A stretch of DNA of 64,000 nucleotides. Origin: CAZFDT01 sp964518335. Its GTDB lineage: Bacteria > Planctomycetota > Phycisphaerae > Phycisphaerales > Phycisphaeraceae. The position numbers and the translations under genes are program-made. Below, one piece after another: positions 49,182 through 58,539 of the stretch. The stretch is taken from assembly GCA_964518335.1 (NCBI GenBank), contig CAZFDT010000002.1, forward strand, positions 110,969 to 174,968. Reading direction: 5' to 3'. The notes under the pieces are model-generated. The model was not told where the DNA came from. It did no database searches and saw only the letters and a list, made by a program, of their open reading frames with translations. How positions within the stretch are numbered: the stretch's first letter is position 1; the number at the start of each line of letters is the position of its first letter.

Positions 49182-50285
49182 ATGGAAGCAGGCATCGTCG
49201 GTCTCCCCAACGTGGGCAAGTCCACGCTCTTCAACGCCCTTACGGCGGCGGCCCCCGGCAAAGGGGCGTTGGCGGCCAATTATCCCTTCGCCACGATCGA
49301 GCCCAACGTCGGCGTCGTCGCGGTGCCCGACGATCGCCTGGCGCGGATCAACGCGCACATCACCACCGAGAAGGTCGTGCCCGCGATGCTGCGGCTGGTC
49401 GATATCGCCGGGCTGGTGCGCGGCGCGTCGCAGGGCGAGGGGCTGGGCAACAAGTTCCTCAGCCACATCCGCAACGTCGATGCGATCATTCACATCGTCC
49501 GCTGCTTCGACGACGCCAACGTCACGCACGTGGATGGCGCGGTCGATCCCATCCGCGACATCGAGACGATCGACACCGAGCTGATGTTGGCCGACCTGCA
49601 GACGGTCGAGGCGTCGCTGGACAAGGCCCGTCGTCTGGCCAAGGGCAACGACAAGGAGGCGAGGCTGCGGGCGGCGGTGCTGGAGAAGTGCTTCGAGCGG
49701 CTCAGCGCCGGTACGCCGATCCGCGGGCTGTCGTTCGACAGCCCCGACGAGCAGAAGATGCTGCGCAGCCTGACGCTTTTGACGCACAAGCAGGTGCTGT
49801 ACGTCGCCAACGTCGCCGAGGACGATCTGCACGGTCAGAACGCGCACGTGCAGAAGGTGCGCGAGCGTGCCGCGGCGGAGCGTGGGGCGGTGGTCCCGGT
49901 GTGCGCCAAGCTCGAGTCGGAGCTGGCCGAGCTCGATGAGAAGGACAAGCGTGAGTTGCTCGAGTCGGTGGGGCTGAGCGAGCCGGCGCTCAACGCCCTG
50001 GCGCGTGCGGCCTATCAACTGCTGGGGCTGCAGAGCTTTTTCACCGCCGGGCCCAAGGAAATCCGGGCGTGGACCGTGCCGGTCGGGGCCACGGCGCCGC
50101 AGGCGGCGGGCGTGATCCACAGCGACTTCGAGCGCGGGTTCATCCGCGCGGAGATCTACAGCGTCGAGGACCTGGACCAGTTCAAGAGCGAGGCGAAGAT
50201 CAAGGAGGCCGGTAAGCTTCGCGTCGAGGGCAAGAGCTACGTCATGCAGGACAGCGACGTGTGCCATTTCCTGTTCAACGTGTGA
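49182..50285 (+). CDS. ychF: Redox-regulated ATPase YchF (Obg family)
   Basis: 367 residues, normal. G1 GLPNVGKST, G3 DIAGLVRGAS, and the ATP-specific NxxE motif NVAEDD in place of NKxD, then the coiled-coil hairpin and C-terminal TGS-like domain (FFTAGPKEIRAWTV, QDSDVCHFLFNV). YchF binds ribosomes. TATCAT ends 8 nt before the ATG. Long upstream open frame is antisense to the Cys-rich gene. Confidence 0.97.
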   Translation: MEAGIVGLPNVGKSTLFNALTAAAPGKGALAANYPFATIEPNVGVVAVPDDRLARINAHITTEKVVPAMLRLVDIAGLVRGASQGEGLGNKFLSHIRNVDAIIHIVRCFDDANVTHVDGAVDPIRDIETIDTELMLADLQTVEASLDKARRLAKGNDKEARLRAAVLEKCFERLSAGTPIRGLSFDSPDEQKMLRSLTLLTHKQVLYVANVAEDDLHGQNAHVQKVRERAAAERGAVVPVCAKLESELAELDEKDKRELLESVGLSEPALNALARAAYQLLGLQSFFTAGPKEIRAWTVPVGATAPQAAGVIHSDFERGFIRAEIYSVEDLDQFKSEAKIKEAGKLRVEGKSYVMQDSDVCHFLFNV

Positions 50286-50307
50286 CGCGGTTGGCTATAA
50301 TGTTCGT

Positions 50308-50988
50308 ATGCCGGCGACTGCCACGCATCCGGTGATCGTTTCTCGAATCACGCCCGTTGAACTGGGTGAAGTGCCCGTGGTTTTGCGAGGGCTGAGTTGG
50401 CAGACGTATATTCGCCTGTCGGATGAATTGACTGCCGCAGGCCGGCGGCTTCGTATGTTTTACGATCGGGGAACACTGGAAATCATGACCAATTCCGCAC
50501 GTCACGAGAGGTGGGGTTCGTTCATCGGCCGACTCATCGAGACGATGGCATCGGATCTCGATCTCGACGTCGAGGCCCTCGGGTCCACCACGTTTCTGCG
50601 CGAGGCATTGGAGAAGGGGTTTGAGCCCGATGAGTGTTACCTGATTAATCGCAAGACTTCGCCCGCTGCGCTTCACGAACTCGACTTCGGCCAGCACCAC
50701 TCTCCCGACCTCGTCGTTGAAGTGGACGTGACCAGCAGTTCGGTGCCGCGCGAACCGATCTATGCCGCCTTTGGTGTGCGCGAGCTGTGGCGATATGACG
50801 GGCAGCGATTCCAGATCCTTGAATTGAAGGACGACCAACGCTACCACAGCGTTGAGGCAAGCGTGGCGTTTCCATTTCTGCTCGCCCGCGATTTGCAGAC
50901 CTTTCTCGCACGAGTCCAGACCGAGCCCCAGCCGAAAGTCATCCGCGTTTTTCGCGACTGGCTGCGCGAACGTGCGTCCAAGTCCTGA
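50308..50988 (+). CDS. Uma2 family (DUF820) endonuclease-like protein
   Basis: 226 residues. The Uma2 PD-(D/E)XK fold: TYIRLSDELTAAGRRLRMFY, then EIMTNSARHERWGSFIGRLI, PDLVVEVDVTSSS with the catalytic acids, and GVRELWRYD. Uma2 proteins are abundant in planctomycetes and cyanobacteria; their substrate is unknown. TATAAT ends 6 nt before the ATG, so leaderless. It follows ychF by 22 nt. Confidence 0.9.
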   Translation: MPATATHPVIVSRITPVELGEVPVVLRGLSWQTYIRLSDELTAAGRRLRMFYDRGTLEIMTNSARHERWGSFIGRLIETMASDLDLDVEALGSTTFLREALEKGFEPDECYLINRKTSPAALHELDFGQHHSPDLVVEVDVTSSSVPREPIYAAFGVRELWRYDGQRFQILELKDDQRYHSVEASVAFPFLLARDLQTFLARVQTEPQPKVIRVFRDWLRERASKS

Positions 50989-51012
50989 CTCGACGTGTGT
51001 GGGCGACCGCGA

Positions 51013-51747
51013 TCAATCTTCAAGTTCGAACGGGTCAACGGCGTCATGGCGCACCGTGCCGTGGACGAACAGCGCCTCGCCGAAGCGCAGTTGACCGTTG
51101 CGGGCGTGGTGCAGGTTGTGGATGTCCAGCAGGCTGAAGTCCAGTTCCGCCAGTCGCCGCCAGAGGTCGTGCAGGAGGGGGGCCCCGTCGTAGTGCGGCA
51201 CGAAGAACGCCTCGGTGTGGACGATCAGCACGCCGCGGTCGCGCAGCGTCCGGTCCGCTCCCGCCAGCGCCAGCAGTTCGCCGCCCTGAATGTCCAGCTT
51301 GAGCACGTGAACGGTGTCGATGCCGTGCTCGGCGGCGTAGGCGTCGAGGGTGGTCGTGCCCACGTCGATGCGCGTGCGCGGCCCGGCCCAAGTCGGGTAG
51401 TACCGTCGCGTTGCAGTGGCACGGGGCAGCAGCGAGTGTGTCGCATCATGCTCGTTGACGAAAAAAACTGCCGTCCCCACATGGTCCGACACCGCCGCGT
51501 TGACCAGCGTCACCCCCGGAAGTTGCCCGCAACGGTCGCTCAGCACCTGAAAATTCCGGGGGTCGGGCTCGAAGCTGACGATCCTCGCGTCGGGCCAGAT
51601 CGTGCGATAGTCGCGGATCGTCTCGCCGTGATGGGCGCCCACGTCGAACACGACCGGGGACGCGATGCCCATGCGCTGCAGCAGTGTTTTCTGGGCCTGC
51701 CAGGGGTTGAGCGGCGTGCCGCGCGGAATGGGTCGGGGCGTGGTCAT
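51013..51747 (-). CDS. FkbM family methyltransferase
   Basis: 244 residues. SAM-binding VVFDVGAHHGETIRDY and FEPDPRNFQVL, then VNAAVSDHVGTAVFF, and KLDIQGGELLALAGA, all typical of FkbM O-methyltransferases, often acting on sugars of glycans. Cytosolic. It stands alone, convergent with the Uma2 gene. A GTTGCAGTG motif lies inside, antisense to this gene. Confidence 0.9.
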   Translation of the reverse strand: MTTPRPIPRGTPLNPWQAQKTLLQRMGIASPVVFDVGAHHGETIRDYRTIWPDARIVSFEPDPRNFQVLSDRCGQLPGVTLVNAAVSDHVGTAVFFVNEHDATHSLLPRATATRRYYPTWAGPRTRIDVGTTTLDAYAAEHGIDTVHVLKLDIQGGELLALAGADRTLRDRGVLIVHTEAFFVPHYDGAPLLHDLWRRLAELDFSLLDIHNLHHARNGQLRFGEALFVHGTVRHDAVDPFELED

Positions 51748-51798
51748 CGCCGCCGATCATACCGCCGCCGCCGCGACGCGGCCGGGTAGAATCGGGCC

Positions 51799-52719
51799 AT
51801 GAAGGTGAGCATCATTGGTCTTGGGTGCGTCGGCTCGACACTGGCCTACACGCTCGTTCTCAAAGAGCTCGTCGATGAACTGGTGCTGGTCAACCGTCGC
51901 GGCGAAGTCGCCCGCGGCGACGCACTCGATCTGCAGCACGCTCATCTCTTCATCGAGCACAAGATCGACATCCGCCACGGCGACGTGCCCGCCACCGCCG
52001 ACAGTCACGTCGTCGTGATCTGCGCCTCGGCCCCGTGGAAGGATCATTTCCGCAGCCGCAACGACGCCGCCGTGGCCAACACGCGCCTATTCGAGTCGCT
52101 CGTCCCCGGCATCGCCGCCGCCTCGCCCGACGCCAAGCTGCTGATCGTGAGCAATCCCGTCGATGTGCTCACGTGGCACGCGATCCGACTCAGCGGGTTC
52201 GACCCGCGACAGGTGATGGGCACGGGCACGCTCGTGGATTCGGCGCGCTTCCGCGAGCTGCTGTCGGCGCAGGTGGGCATTCACCCGGCCGACCTGCGCG
52301 CCTACGTGCTGGGCGAGCACGGCGACACGCAGTTCCCGGCGTTCAGTTGCGCCGAGGCGGGCGGCGAGCCGATCGAGGACCGGCCCGACCGCCGCGCCAT
52401 GTTCCGCCAGGCCACGCAGGCCGGGCTTGATGTGTTCCACCTCAAAGGCCACACCAACTACGCCATCGCCATGGCCGCGGCCTACGTCGTCGAGTCCATC
52501 CTCACCGACGCCCGCCACACCATGCCCTTGAGCGTGCTGATCGACGGCTACTGCGAGGTGCGCGATGTGTGCCTGTCCGTGCCCGTGGTCGTCGGGCGCA
52601 CCGGCATCGACCGCTGGCTCAAGCCCGACCTGTCGCCCGACGAGGCCGACGCCTTCCGCCGCAGCGCCCAGGCCGTGCGGAGCGTGATCGACGCGACGCT
52701 GGCCCCGCCGGCGATCTGA
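51799..52719 (+). CDS. Lactate/malate dehydrogenase family protein
   Basis: 306 residues, the family length. Rossmann start MKVSIIGLGCVGSTLAYTLV, NPVDVLTW, GTGTLVDSARFR (substrate Arg), catalytic His in LGEHGDTQ. The active-site loop that sets specificity is unusual: SAPWKDHFRSRND in place of the LDH pattern AxxQKPGETR or the MDH pattern with Arg, so lactate or malate cannot be assigned. TAGAAT ends 6 nt before the ATG. Confidence 0.85.
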   Translation: MKVSIIGLGCVGSTLAYTLVLKELVDELVLVNRRGEVARGDALDLQHAHLFIEHKIDIRHGDVPATADSHVVVICASAPWKDHFRSRNDAAVANTRLFESLVPGIAAASPDAKLLIVSNPVDVLTWHAIRLSGFDPRQVMGTGTLVDSARFRELLSAQVGIHPADLRAYVLGEHGDTQFPAFSCAEAGGEPIEDRPDRRAMFRQATQAGLDVFHLKGHTNYAIAMAAAYVVESILTDARHTMPLSVLIDGYCEVRDVCLSVPVVVGRTGIDRWLKPDLSPDEADAFRRSAQAVRSVIDATLAPPAI

Positions 52720-52852
52720 CCCGTCCCGTTGGGCCGCACATTTTTCTTTCGACATGGAACCCAATCCCCGGGCGGCGTCGTTCTGAAGAGTGACGCGTCC
52801 GGTTTTGCATCGCCGACAGCGTCCGATCACCCCCGATGCTGGAGAATCCACC

Positions 52853-53155
52853 ATGCCTCACTGGATGACCATTGCTGCAGTGACTCTGTCGGCCGTGCTT
52901 TCCTCGGCCGCCGTGGCCGGTCCCAGCTACGACCGCACGCCACAGCGCCAGCGCCAGCTTGCCGGTGGCAGGGCGGCCCCGCAGTTCGTCGAGCGCGGCT
53001 CAAGCGCCTTACAACCCTACGCCCTCACCGGCGTCAGCCGTGCCGTCCGCAGCGACGACGCCACGTGGTCCACTCGCCTCGACCGCAAGGGCAACTACCG
53101 CATCTGGCGCGCTCAGCCGGTTCGCGTGGTCTCCGATTCCGCCACGGCGCGATGA
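52853..53155 (+). CDS. Small exported protein
   Basis: 100 residues, not recognised. MPHWMTIAAVTLSAVLSSAAVAG is a signal peptide. The mature part is basic and Arg/Gln-rich (TPQRQRQLAGGRAAPQFVER), with no Cys and no repeats. A GCTGCAGTG motif lies in the signal-peptide region. A 150-nt gap follows before an ECF sigma gene. Confidence 0.5.
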   Translation: MPHWMTIAAVTLSAVLSSAAVAGPSYDRTPQRQRQLAGGRAAPQFVERGSSALQPYALTGVSRAVRSDDATWSTRLDRKGNYRIWRAQPVRVVSDSATAR

Positions 53156-53302
53156 GGTCGCCCATGACAACCTTCGGCCCCGTCCGGCCCACTCCCGCCG
53201 GACGGGGCTTGCTTGTTGCCTTGGTGTGGGCGATGCCGTATCAAGCGGGGCGGTGGCGGTGGAACCAGCCGCGTCGATCGCGACGTTATGAAGGGTGAGC
53301 GC

Positions 53303-53890
53303 ATGACGGTTGAGGGGCTGACCGACGAGCAGCGGCAGCGGGCGTGGGCGGTGATTCGCCCTTGGCTGGCGACCATGCTGCGGACAGCCCAATGCCTGAC
53401 GCGGCGAGAGACGGACGCCGAGGACCTGGTGCAGGAGGCGGCGATCAAGGCCATGCGGGCGATCGATAGTTTCCAACCCGGCACGGACGAGAAGGCGTGG
53501 CTGCTGACGATTCTGCGTCGGGCGCACGTGGACGCGGTGCGGAAGTCGGCGCGCCGCGGGTCGATGCTGTCGCTGGACGCCGATGCTGCAATGGACCCGC
53601 CCGCCCGTGAGTCGCCGGCGGGCATGCACGACGGGCAGTGGCAGTCGCCGCGCGACCTGCTCGAGCGGTTCGAGGACCAGCACATCGTCGAGGCCTTGCG
53701 GACGCTGCCCGACGACATGTGCTGGACGCTGCTGCTGGTCGATGTCGAGGGGCTGAGCGTGGAGGAAGCGGCCCAGGTGCTGGGCGTGGCGGCGGGTACG
53801 GTCAAGTCGCGCTGCCATCGGGGGCGCGGGCTGCTGCGAGACCGACTGTACGAGTTCGCTCAAGACCACGGCATGATTGGGAAGGACTGA
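53303..53890 (+). CDS. ECF-type RNA polymerase sigma factor
   Basis: 195 residues. Region 2 (RRETDAEDLVQEAAIKAMRA, then AWLLTILRRAHVDAVRKSAR) and region 4 (ALRTLPDDMCWTLLLVDVEG, LSVEEAAQVLGVAAGTVKSR). GAAGGGTGAG precedes this ATG; an ATG five codons earlier is possible. Followed after 4 nt by a membrane protein that is probably its anti-sigma factor. Confidence 0.93.
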   Translation: MTVEGLTDEQRQRAWAVIRPWLATMLRTAQCLTRRETDAEDLVQEAAIKAMRAIDSFQPGTDEKAWLLTILRRAHVDAVRKSARRGSMLSLDADAAMDPPARESPAGMHDGQWQSPRDLLERFEDQHIVEALRTLPDDMCWTLLLVDVEGLSVEEAAQVLGVAAGTVKSRCHRGRGLLRDRLYEFAQDHGMIGKD

Positions 53891-53894
53891 TGCC

Positions 53895-54581
53895 ATGATC
53901 CAGGATCCCCGCCACGACGAACTGCTGGATGAGGCGACGCGGTCGCGGCTGGCGAAGCTGCGGTCGCGGCCGGTGGACACGTCGCGGCTTCAGCGGCGGC
54001 TGGCCGCGATGATCGACCCGGCGCCGCCGCAGCGGCGGGCGACGTTCGGCTTGCAGCCGTGGACCGCATGGGCGGGGCTGGCGGCGGCGGTCATTGTCTT
54101 TGCCGCGGTCTCGATGTGGCCCATCGGCTCGCACGGCCGCGTCGAGGCCTCGACCGTCCAGATGCTGCAGTTGCACAATGACATCGTCAGCGGCCGCCTG
54201 CCCGTCGCCCCGACCGACAACGTGGGCCTGCTGCGCCAGGTGATCTGGTCCCGGCACGAAGGGCCGCAGGGGATCGGCCGGCTTCCCGAGGAAGTCTCGC
54301 GCTCCTGCTGCTTCCGCGACGTGTCGGGCCGGTCCGTCGTGGGCCTATTGTGGGACGCGCAGGGCCACCGCATCTCGATCGCCGTCGGCAACGGGCATCG
54401 CATGGGCAGCCATGAGATGGCCGACACCGTCCAGCGCGGCGAGTTCACCTTCACCGTCCATCACCGCGACGGCGTCAACATGGCCATGACCACCGTTAAC
54501 GGCCGATTGCTGTGCTTCATGAGCGATCTGCCCGGCGACCGTCTGATCGACCTGGCCCTGCAGGTACTGAATAATCCTTAA
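53895..54581 (+). CDS. Probable membrane anti-sigma factor
   Basis: 228 residues. Short cytosolic N-terminus with helices (DELLDEATRSRLAKL), one transmembrane helix near 58-78 (AWAGLAAAVIVFAAVSMWPI), then a periplasmic part with two Cys in SCCFRD and beta structure. No known domain (no ZAS Cys-His motif) but position directly after the ECF gene and topology fit an anti-sigma factor. The adjoining Cys pair could sense redox or metals (inference). Confidence 0.65.
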   Translation: MIQDPRHDELLDEATRSRLAKLRSRPVDTSRLQRRLAAMIDPAPPQRRATFGLQPWTAWAGLAAAVIVFAAVSMWPIGSHGRVEASTVQMLQLHNDIVSGRLPVAPTDNVGLLRQVIWSRHEGPQGIGRLPEEVSRSCCFRDVSGRSVVGLLWDAQGHRISIAVGNGHRMGSHEMADTVQRGEFTFTVHHRDGVNMAMTTVNGRLLCFMSDLPGDRLIDLALQVLNNP

Positions 54582-54669
54582 GCGGACACGCGCCCGCTGG
54601 AAAGGCGCGTCGGGGCGGTGTATTGTGGCGTGTTGATTCCCGCTGGAAAGCTCCCCGGAAGGTTGCCGA

Positions 54670-55848
54670 ATGGGCGTGCCGATATCGCAGATGTGGACCG
54701 TGGCGACGTACGTGCTGGGCCAGCGTCTGCGCGGACGCAAGCACTATCCGCTCGTGCTCATGCTCGAGCCGCTGTTCCGCTGCAACCTTGCCTGCGCGGG
54801 CTGCGGCAAGATTCAGTACCCGGCCCATGTGCTGAAGCGCGAGCTGTCGCCCGAGGAGTGCTTCAAGGCCGTGGATGAGTGCGGCGCCCCGATGGTCAGC
54901 GTGCCCGGCGGCGAGCCGCTGCTGCACCCGCAGATCGGCGAGATTGTCGCGGGGCTGGTCGCCCGCAAGAAGTACGTCTATCTCTGCACCAATGCACTGC
55001 TGCTCAAGCAGAAGCTCGAAGCGGGCACGTTCAAGCCCAGCAAGTACCTGTCGTTCAGCGTCCACATGGACGGCCAGGCCGAGCATCACGACTTCGCCGT
55101 TTGCCGCGAGGGGACGTATGAGGTTGCCGCCGACGCCATCCGCCTTGCCGTGAAGATGGGCTTTCGCGTCACGACCAACACCACGCTTTTCGACGGCGCC
55201 GATCCCAACAGCGTCCGCCGCTTCTTCGATGAGATGATGGACCTGGGCGTCGAGGGCATGATGGTGTCACCGGGTTACGCCTACCCCAAAGCCCCCGACC
55301 AGAAAGGCTTCCTTCGCGAACGCCAGCAGACCCACGACCTCTTCGAGATGATCTTCGCGAATCGCAAGAGCCGCTGGCGCTTCAACCAGTCCCCGCTCTA
55401 CATTGAATATCTCATGGGTCGGCGTCACTATGAATGCACGCCCTGGGGCATGCCCACGTACAACATCTTCGGCTGGCAAAAGCCCTGCTACCTGGTGCAG
55501 GACGGCTACGCCGACACGTTCGACGAACTGATCCAGACCACCGACTGGAGCAAGTGGGGCCGCGCCAGCGGCAACCCCGCCTGCCAGCAGTGCATGGTCC
55601 ACTCAGGCTACGAAGCGTCGGCCGTCCACCACACCTTCAGCAGCTTCGGCGGCCTGTGGGGCAACATCAAGGCCGCTCTCTTCTCCCGCTACGCCAACCC
55701 CGCCGCCGCCTCACGACTCGAACAAGAGCAGCACAAGCCCCACGGCCCCATCGCCCACCTCGCCGCCGCCGGCATCACCATCGAAGGCCAACCCATCACC
55801 GCCGACATGGCCCTTTCCGGGGGCCGCCACGCCATCGAAGCGGCATGA
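54670..55848 (+). CDS. hpnH: Adenosyl-hopene transferase HpnH (radical SAM)
   Basis: 392 residues. CNLACAGCGK holds the radical-SAM cysteines, PGGEPLLHPQIGEI follows, with HpnH-specific LSFSVHMDGQAEHHDFAV and PTYNIFGWQKPCYLVQDGYA. HpnH joins the adenosyl group to diploptene, the first step to C35 hopanoids. GGAAGG precedes the ATG. No other hpn gene is adjacent. The organism therefore probably makes extended hopanoids. Confidence 0.94.
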   Translation: MGVPISQMWTVATYVLGQRLRGRKHYPLVLMLEPLFRCNLACAGCGKIQYPAHVLKRELSPEECFKAVDECGAPMVSVPGGEPLLHPQIGEIVAGLVARKKYVYLCTNALLLKQKLEAGTFKPSKYLSFSVHMDGQAEHHDFAVCREGTYEVAADAIRLAVKMGFRVTTNTTLFDGADPNSVRRFFDEMMDLGVEGMMVSPGYAYPKAPDQKGFLRERQQTHDLFEMIFANRKSRWRFNQSPLYIEYLMGRRHYECTPWGMPTYNIFGWQKPCYLVQDGYADTFDELIQTTDWSKWGRASGNPACQQCMVHSGYEASAVHHTFSSFGGLWGNIKAALFSRYANPAAASRLEQEQHKPHGPIAHLAAAGITIEGQPITADMALSGGRHAIEAA

Positions 55849-55888
55849 GGCATGGGCCGGCGGTCTCGTGCAGATCCAACGCCGGGCG

Positions 55889-57472
55889 TCATTCCGCGGG
55901 GGGCGGTTCTGATCTTGGCAACTGATACACCGTCGCCCCGGATGTGCCGCGCAACTGAACGATGCGAGGTTCCTTCTGCGGCTGGCTTGTGACCTTGTCA
56001 CCCATCCATCCGCGACGATACGGGATGGCCTCTTTGGCGCCGGTCCTGGCAAAGAAACTGTCGGCGGGCAGTTCGGCGCCTTCGGGAATGATGCCGTGCC
56101 GGGTTCGCCCGGGGAAGCGCATGAACGTGGTGCCCACGACATGGCAGGTCGCGTTCTGTCCCAGCGCCACAGGCCCTTCGAGCGTGCCGCCGATCATCAC
56201 GAGGGTGTTCTGGCGGTCGTACTCGATGACGTTCCCCGACACGCCGCCAATCGACACGGCATTGACGTCGATCAGCAGGTCGTTGAACCGAGAGTTGCGG
56301 CCGCCCCGAGGCCCAGATCGCAGCAAGCCCGCGCAGCCTTCCATGCGAACGTTCTGGAGGCGCACGGGCGAGTGGTAGGCGTCCACCAGCCAGGAACGTG
56401 GATCATGCATGTGCGCTTCGATGGAGGACAAGAAGCACGACGCGCCGCCACCTCCGACCCATGGGCTGCTCTCGCTGCCGGCGACTTGAGTATCGGGCTG
56501 GGTCTGGACCTGCTGCTCCATCAGCGCGGCAAGGTGCGCCACCTGGTCGAGGAAGATTTCGCGGCCATCCTCATCGCGAACGACGGGCTGCTTCGAGGGC
56601 TTGTCCTTGTCGGCCAGACGGCGGAGCAGTCGTGCCGGATACCCGCTGATGCGGAATCCTGCTTCCTGCACGGTGCCGATGGAGATTTCACTGAACCACA
56701 TTTCCGCGACGTTGGCGCCCACCACGCGGAACGCGATTCTCGCGCCATCGACGCGAATGCGCGTGAAGCTGCCATCCACAAGATCAGGCAGGAAAGGCCC
56801 GCCGACATCAAACGCCACGTCCAAGCGTGACATGGCGATGTCGGCGAAGCGGTTGTTTTTGCCGCCATTGCGACCGAACTCCCATCCGGCGCGATAGCGG
56901 ATGCCGATGAGCCCCTGGGTGTTCTCGCCGTCGATCGACAGGTCGCTGACGGTGCAGAACCAGGGCGCGGGCATATCGATGACCACCTGATTGGGCCCAC
57001 CTTTCCACACGAGCGTAGTTGCGCCACGGGACGTGCCCCGCAGGGTGATGCCGCGCGGCAGGTCGGCCGGCGTGCCGCCTTTGATCGCGGTGTAACAGTT
57101 GCCCAGGTAGGCCAGCTCCACGCCGTCGGCCATGGTGTTGATGCTCTGCGCCTCGATGACGCGACGCCGCCACAGACGAATGGGTTGGGTGATCTCAATC
57201 GTCTTGCCCGGCAGAACGATCTCAGCGCCAGACCACACGTTTGTGGCGCGCATCACCGCGTGACTGATCTTCTCGTCCCAGGTGCTGCCGGGCATGGACT
57301 CGACATAAATCGTGTACGGCCGCTCCTCCTGGCCGACCCACATGCCGGGAACGGTCATCATGGCTTGTGCCTCTGCGGCCTGCGAAGGTGTGAACGTGTC
57401 CTGTGCTCCGGCCGACACGGTGAACACGCACGCCAACAGACCACTGGTTTTGATCATCTGCAGCCGATTCAT
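55889..57472 (-). CDS. Exported beta-helix protein, possible polysaccharide lyase
   Basis: 527 residues. Signal peptide (MIKTSGLLACVFTVSAGA) after an AAGGAG ribosome site. A right-handed beta-helix is suggested by repeated turns (GITLRGTSRGATTLVWKGGP, VSDLSIDGENTQGLIGIRYR, SFTRIRVDGARIAFRVVG, LVMIGGTLEGPVALGQN). Pectate_lyase_3-like N-terminal region (ISHAVMRATNVWSGAEIVLP). Next to PEP-CTERM, prepilin-like and LacI genes on the same strand, so it may be an extracellular glycan-degrading or glycan-binding protein under LacI control. No catalytic residue assigned. Confidence 0.65.
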   Translation of the reverse strand: MNRLQMIKTSGLLACVFTVSAGAQDTFTPSQAAEAQAMMTVPGMWVGQEERPYTIYVESMPGSTWDEKISHAVMRATNVWSGAEIVLPGKTIEITQPIRLWRRRVIEAQSINTMADGVELAYLGNCYTAIKGGTPADLPRGITLRGTSRGATTLVWKGGPNQVVIDMPAPWFCTVSDLSIDGENTQGLIGIRYRAGWEFGRNGGKNNRFADIAMSRLDVAFDVGGPFLPDLVDGSFTRIRVDGARIAFRVVGANVAEMWFSEISIGTVQEAGFRISGYPARLLRRLADKDKPSKQPVVRDEDGREIFLDQVAHLAALMEQQVQTQPDTQVAGSESSPWVGGGGASCFLSSIEAHMHDPRSWLVDAYHSPVRLQNVRMEGCAGLLRSGPRGGRNSRFNDLLIDVNAVSIGGVSGNVIEYDRQNTLVMIGGTLEGPVALGQNATCHVVGTTFMRFPGRTRHGIIPEGAELPADSFFARTGAKEAIPYRRGWMGDKVTSQPQKEPRIVQLRGTSGATVYQLPRSEPPPAE

Positions 57473-57583
57473 GACAACTCCTTGATGCATCTGCTCAGGG
57501 CGGGATGCATGCGATGCTGAGACACGTATAGCGGATACCTCCGACCGGAGGCGATGCAAACGGACTTGGGATGCGCTGTGCCG

Positions 57584-58444
57584 TCAGGGGCGACGCAGTC
57601 GGCTGAGCATCATCACGGCGCCGGCGCCCAGCAACGACAGTGACGCGGGCTCGGGAACAAGAATGCTGACCGTATCGAACGAGAACGCCAGGTTGTCCGC
57701 TCCCGCGCTTTTGCGGCTCATGAAATTGAGCGTGCCCGCAACCGTGTTGCTGCTGGTCCAGAAGCCCAGGTCCTCCACCGTGACGGTGGTGGAGCCGTCC
57801 TTGATGGTCACGTCGTAGGTTCGGCTCACCGGGTCCAGGGCAATTTTGAACGAGTACACGACGCCGGCCTGAAAGCTCATGCCCGAGTTGACCCACAGGT
57901 TATCGTCGATGTCCGCGGCGTTGTCCTGTCCTCCGTTGTAAAGGGCCCACTGCAACCCGGTCGCCGTGCCGCGATCGGCGCCGTGCGCACGGATCAGGAA
58001 TGCCGTGGCGCCGCTTTCGCCGTTGCCGCCGGTGCTCCCATCGGCGATGGACAACCGATCGCTGTTGGCAGAAAACTGGGCGATGTTGCCGTCAAAACGC
58101 CAGTCGAACGAGATGACATGCAGGGCGGCAAGGTTGACCTCCTCGTGGTTGCCATAGGTGCGCTTCACGCTCCTGGCGCTGGCATTAGTGGTGGTGGCGG
58201 TCACATAGTTGCCGCCGCTGTTGAGCGGGGTGGTGTTGCTGACCGTGACCGTCATGTCGGCGTTGTTGGTGGACCACGGGGAGGTCCATCCATTGCCGGC
58301 GATCCCGACGTACTGATCGACCTGCGTGTTGCCTGCGCCGCCGTCGAAGTTGGCGACGATCGCCGCCGACGTGACGCCGGGCATCAGGATCGTCATCAGG
58401 ACTGCGCTGACGAGAACGGTCGGGATGGGTCTCTTGGCTTTCAT
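57584..58444 (-). CDS. PEP-CTERM sorting domain protein
   Basis: 286 residues. Signal peptide (PIPTVLVSAVLMTILMPGVT), beta-rich LamG-like body (HVISFDWRFDGNIAQFSANS; FKIALDPVSRTYDVTIKDGS), and the C-terminal tripartite signal VPEPASLSLLGAGAVMMLSR plus RLRRP, which marks exosortase-dependent sorting to the cell surface. The ATG of MKAKRP is preferred as AGGAG is 8 nt before it; a nearer ATG is too close. Probably binds carbohydrate. Confidence 0.9.
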   Translation of the reverse strand: MKAKRPIPTVLVSAVLMTILMPGVTSAAIVANFDGGAGNTQVDQYVGIAGNGWTSPWSTNNADMTVTVSNTTPLNSGGNYVTATTTNASARSVKRTYGNHEEVNLAALHVISFDWRFDGNIAQFSANSDRLSIADGSTGGNGESGATAFLIRAHGADRGTATGLQWALYNGGQDNAADIDDNLWVNSGMSFQAGVVYSFKIALDPVSRTYDVTIKDGSTTVTVEDLGFWTSSNTVAGTLNFMSRKSAGADNLAFSFDTVSILVPEPASLSLLGAGAVMMLSRLRRP

Positions 58445-58539
58445 CTGCATTTCTCCTGTGTGAGTTGCGATTTGTCGTGGGTCGGCCCGGCCGGCTCACG
58501 AAGACGATTCGTGATGCGCACGGCGCATCTCGACCCCCA

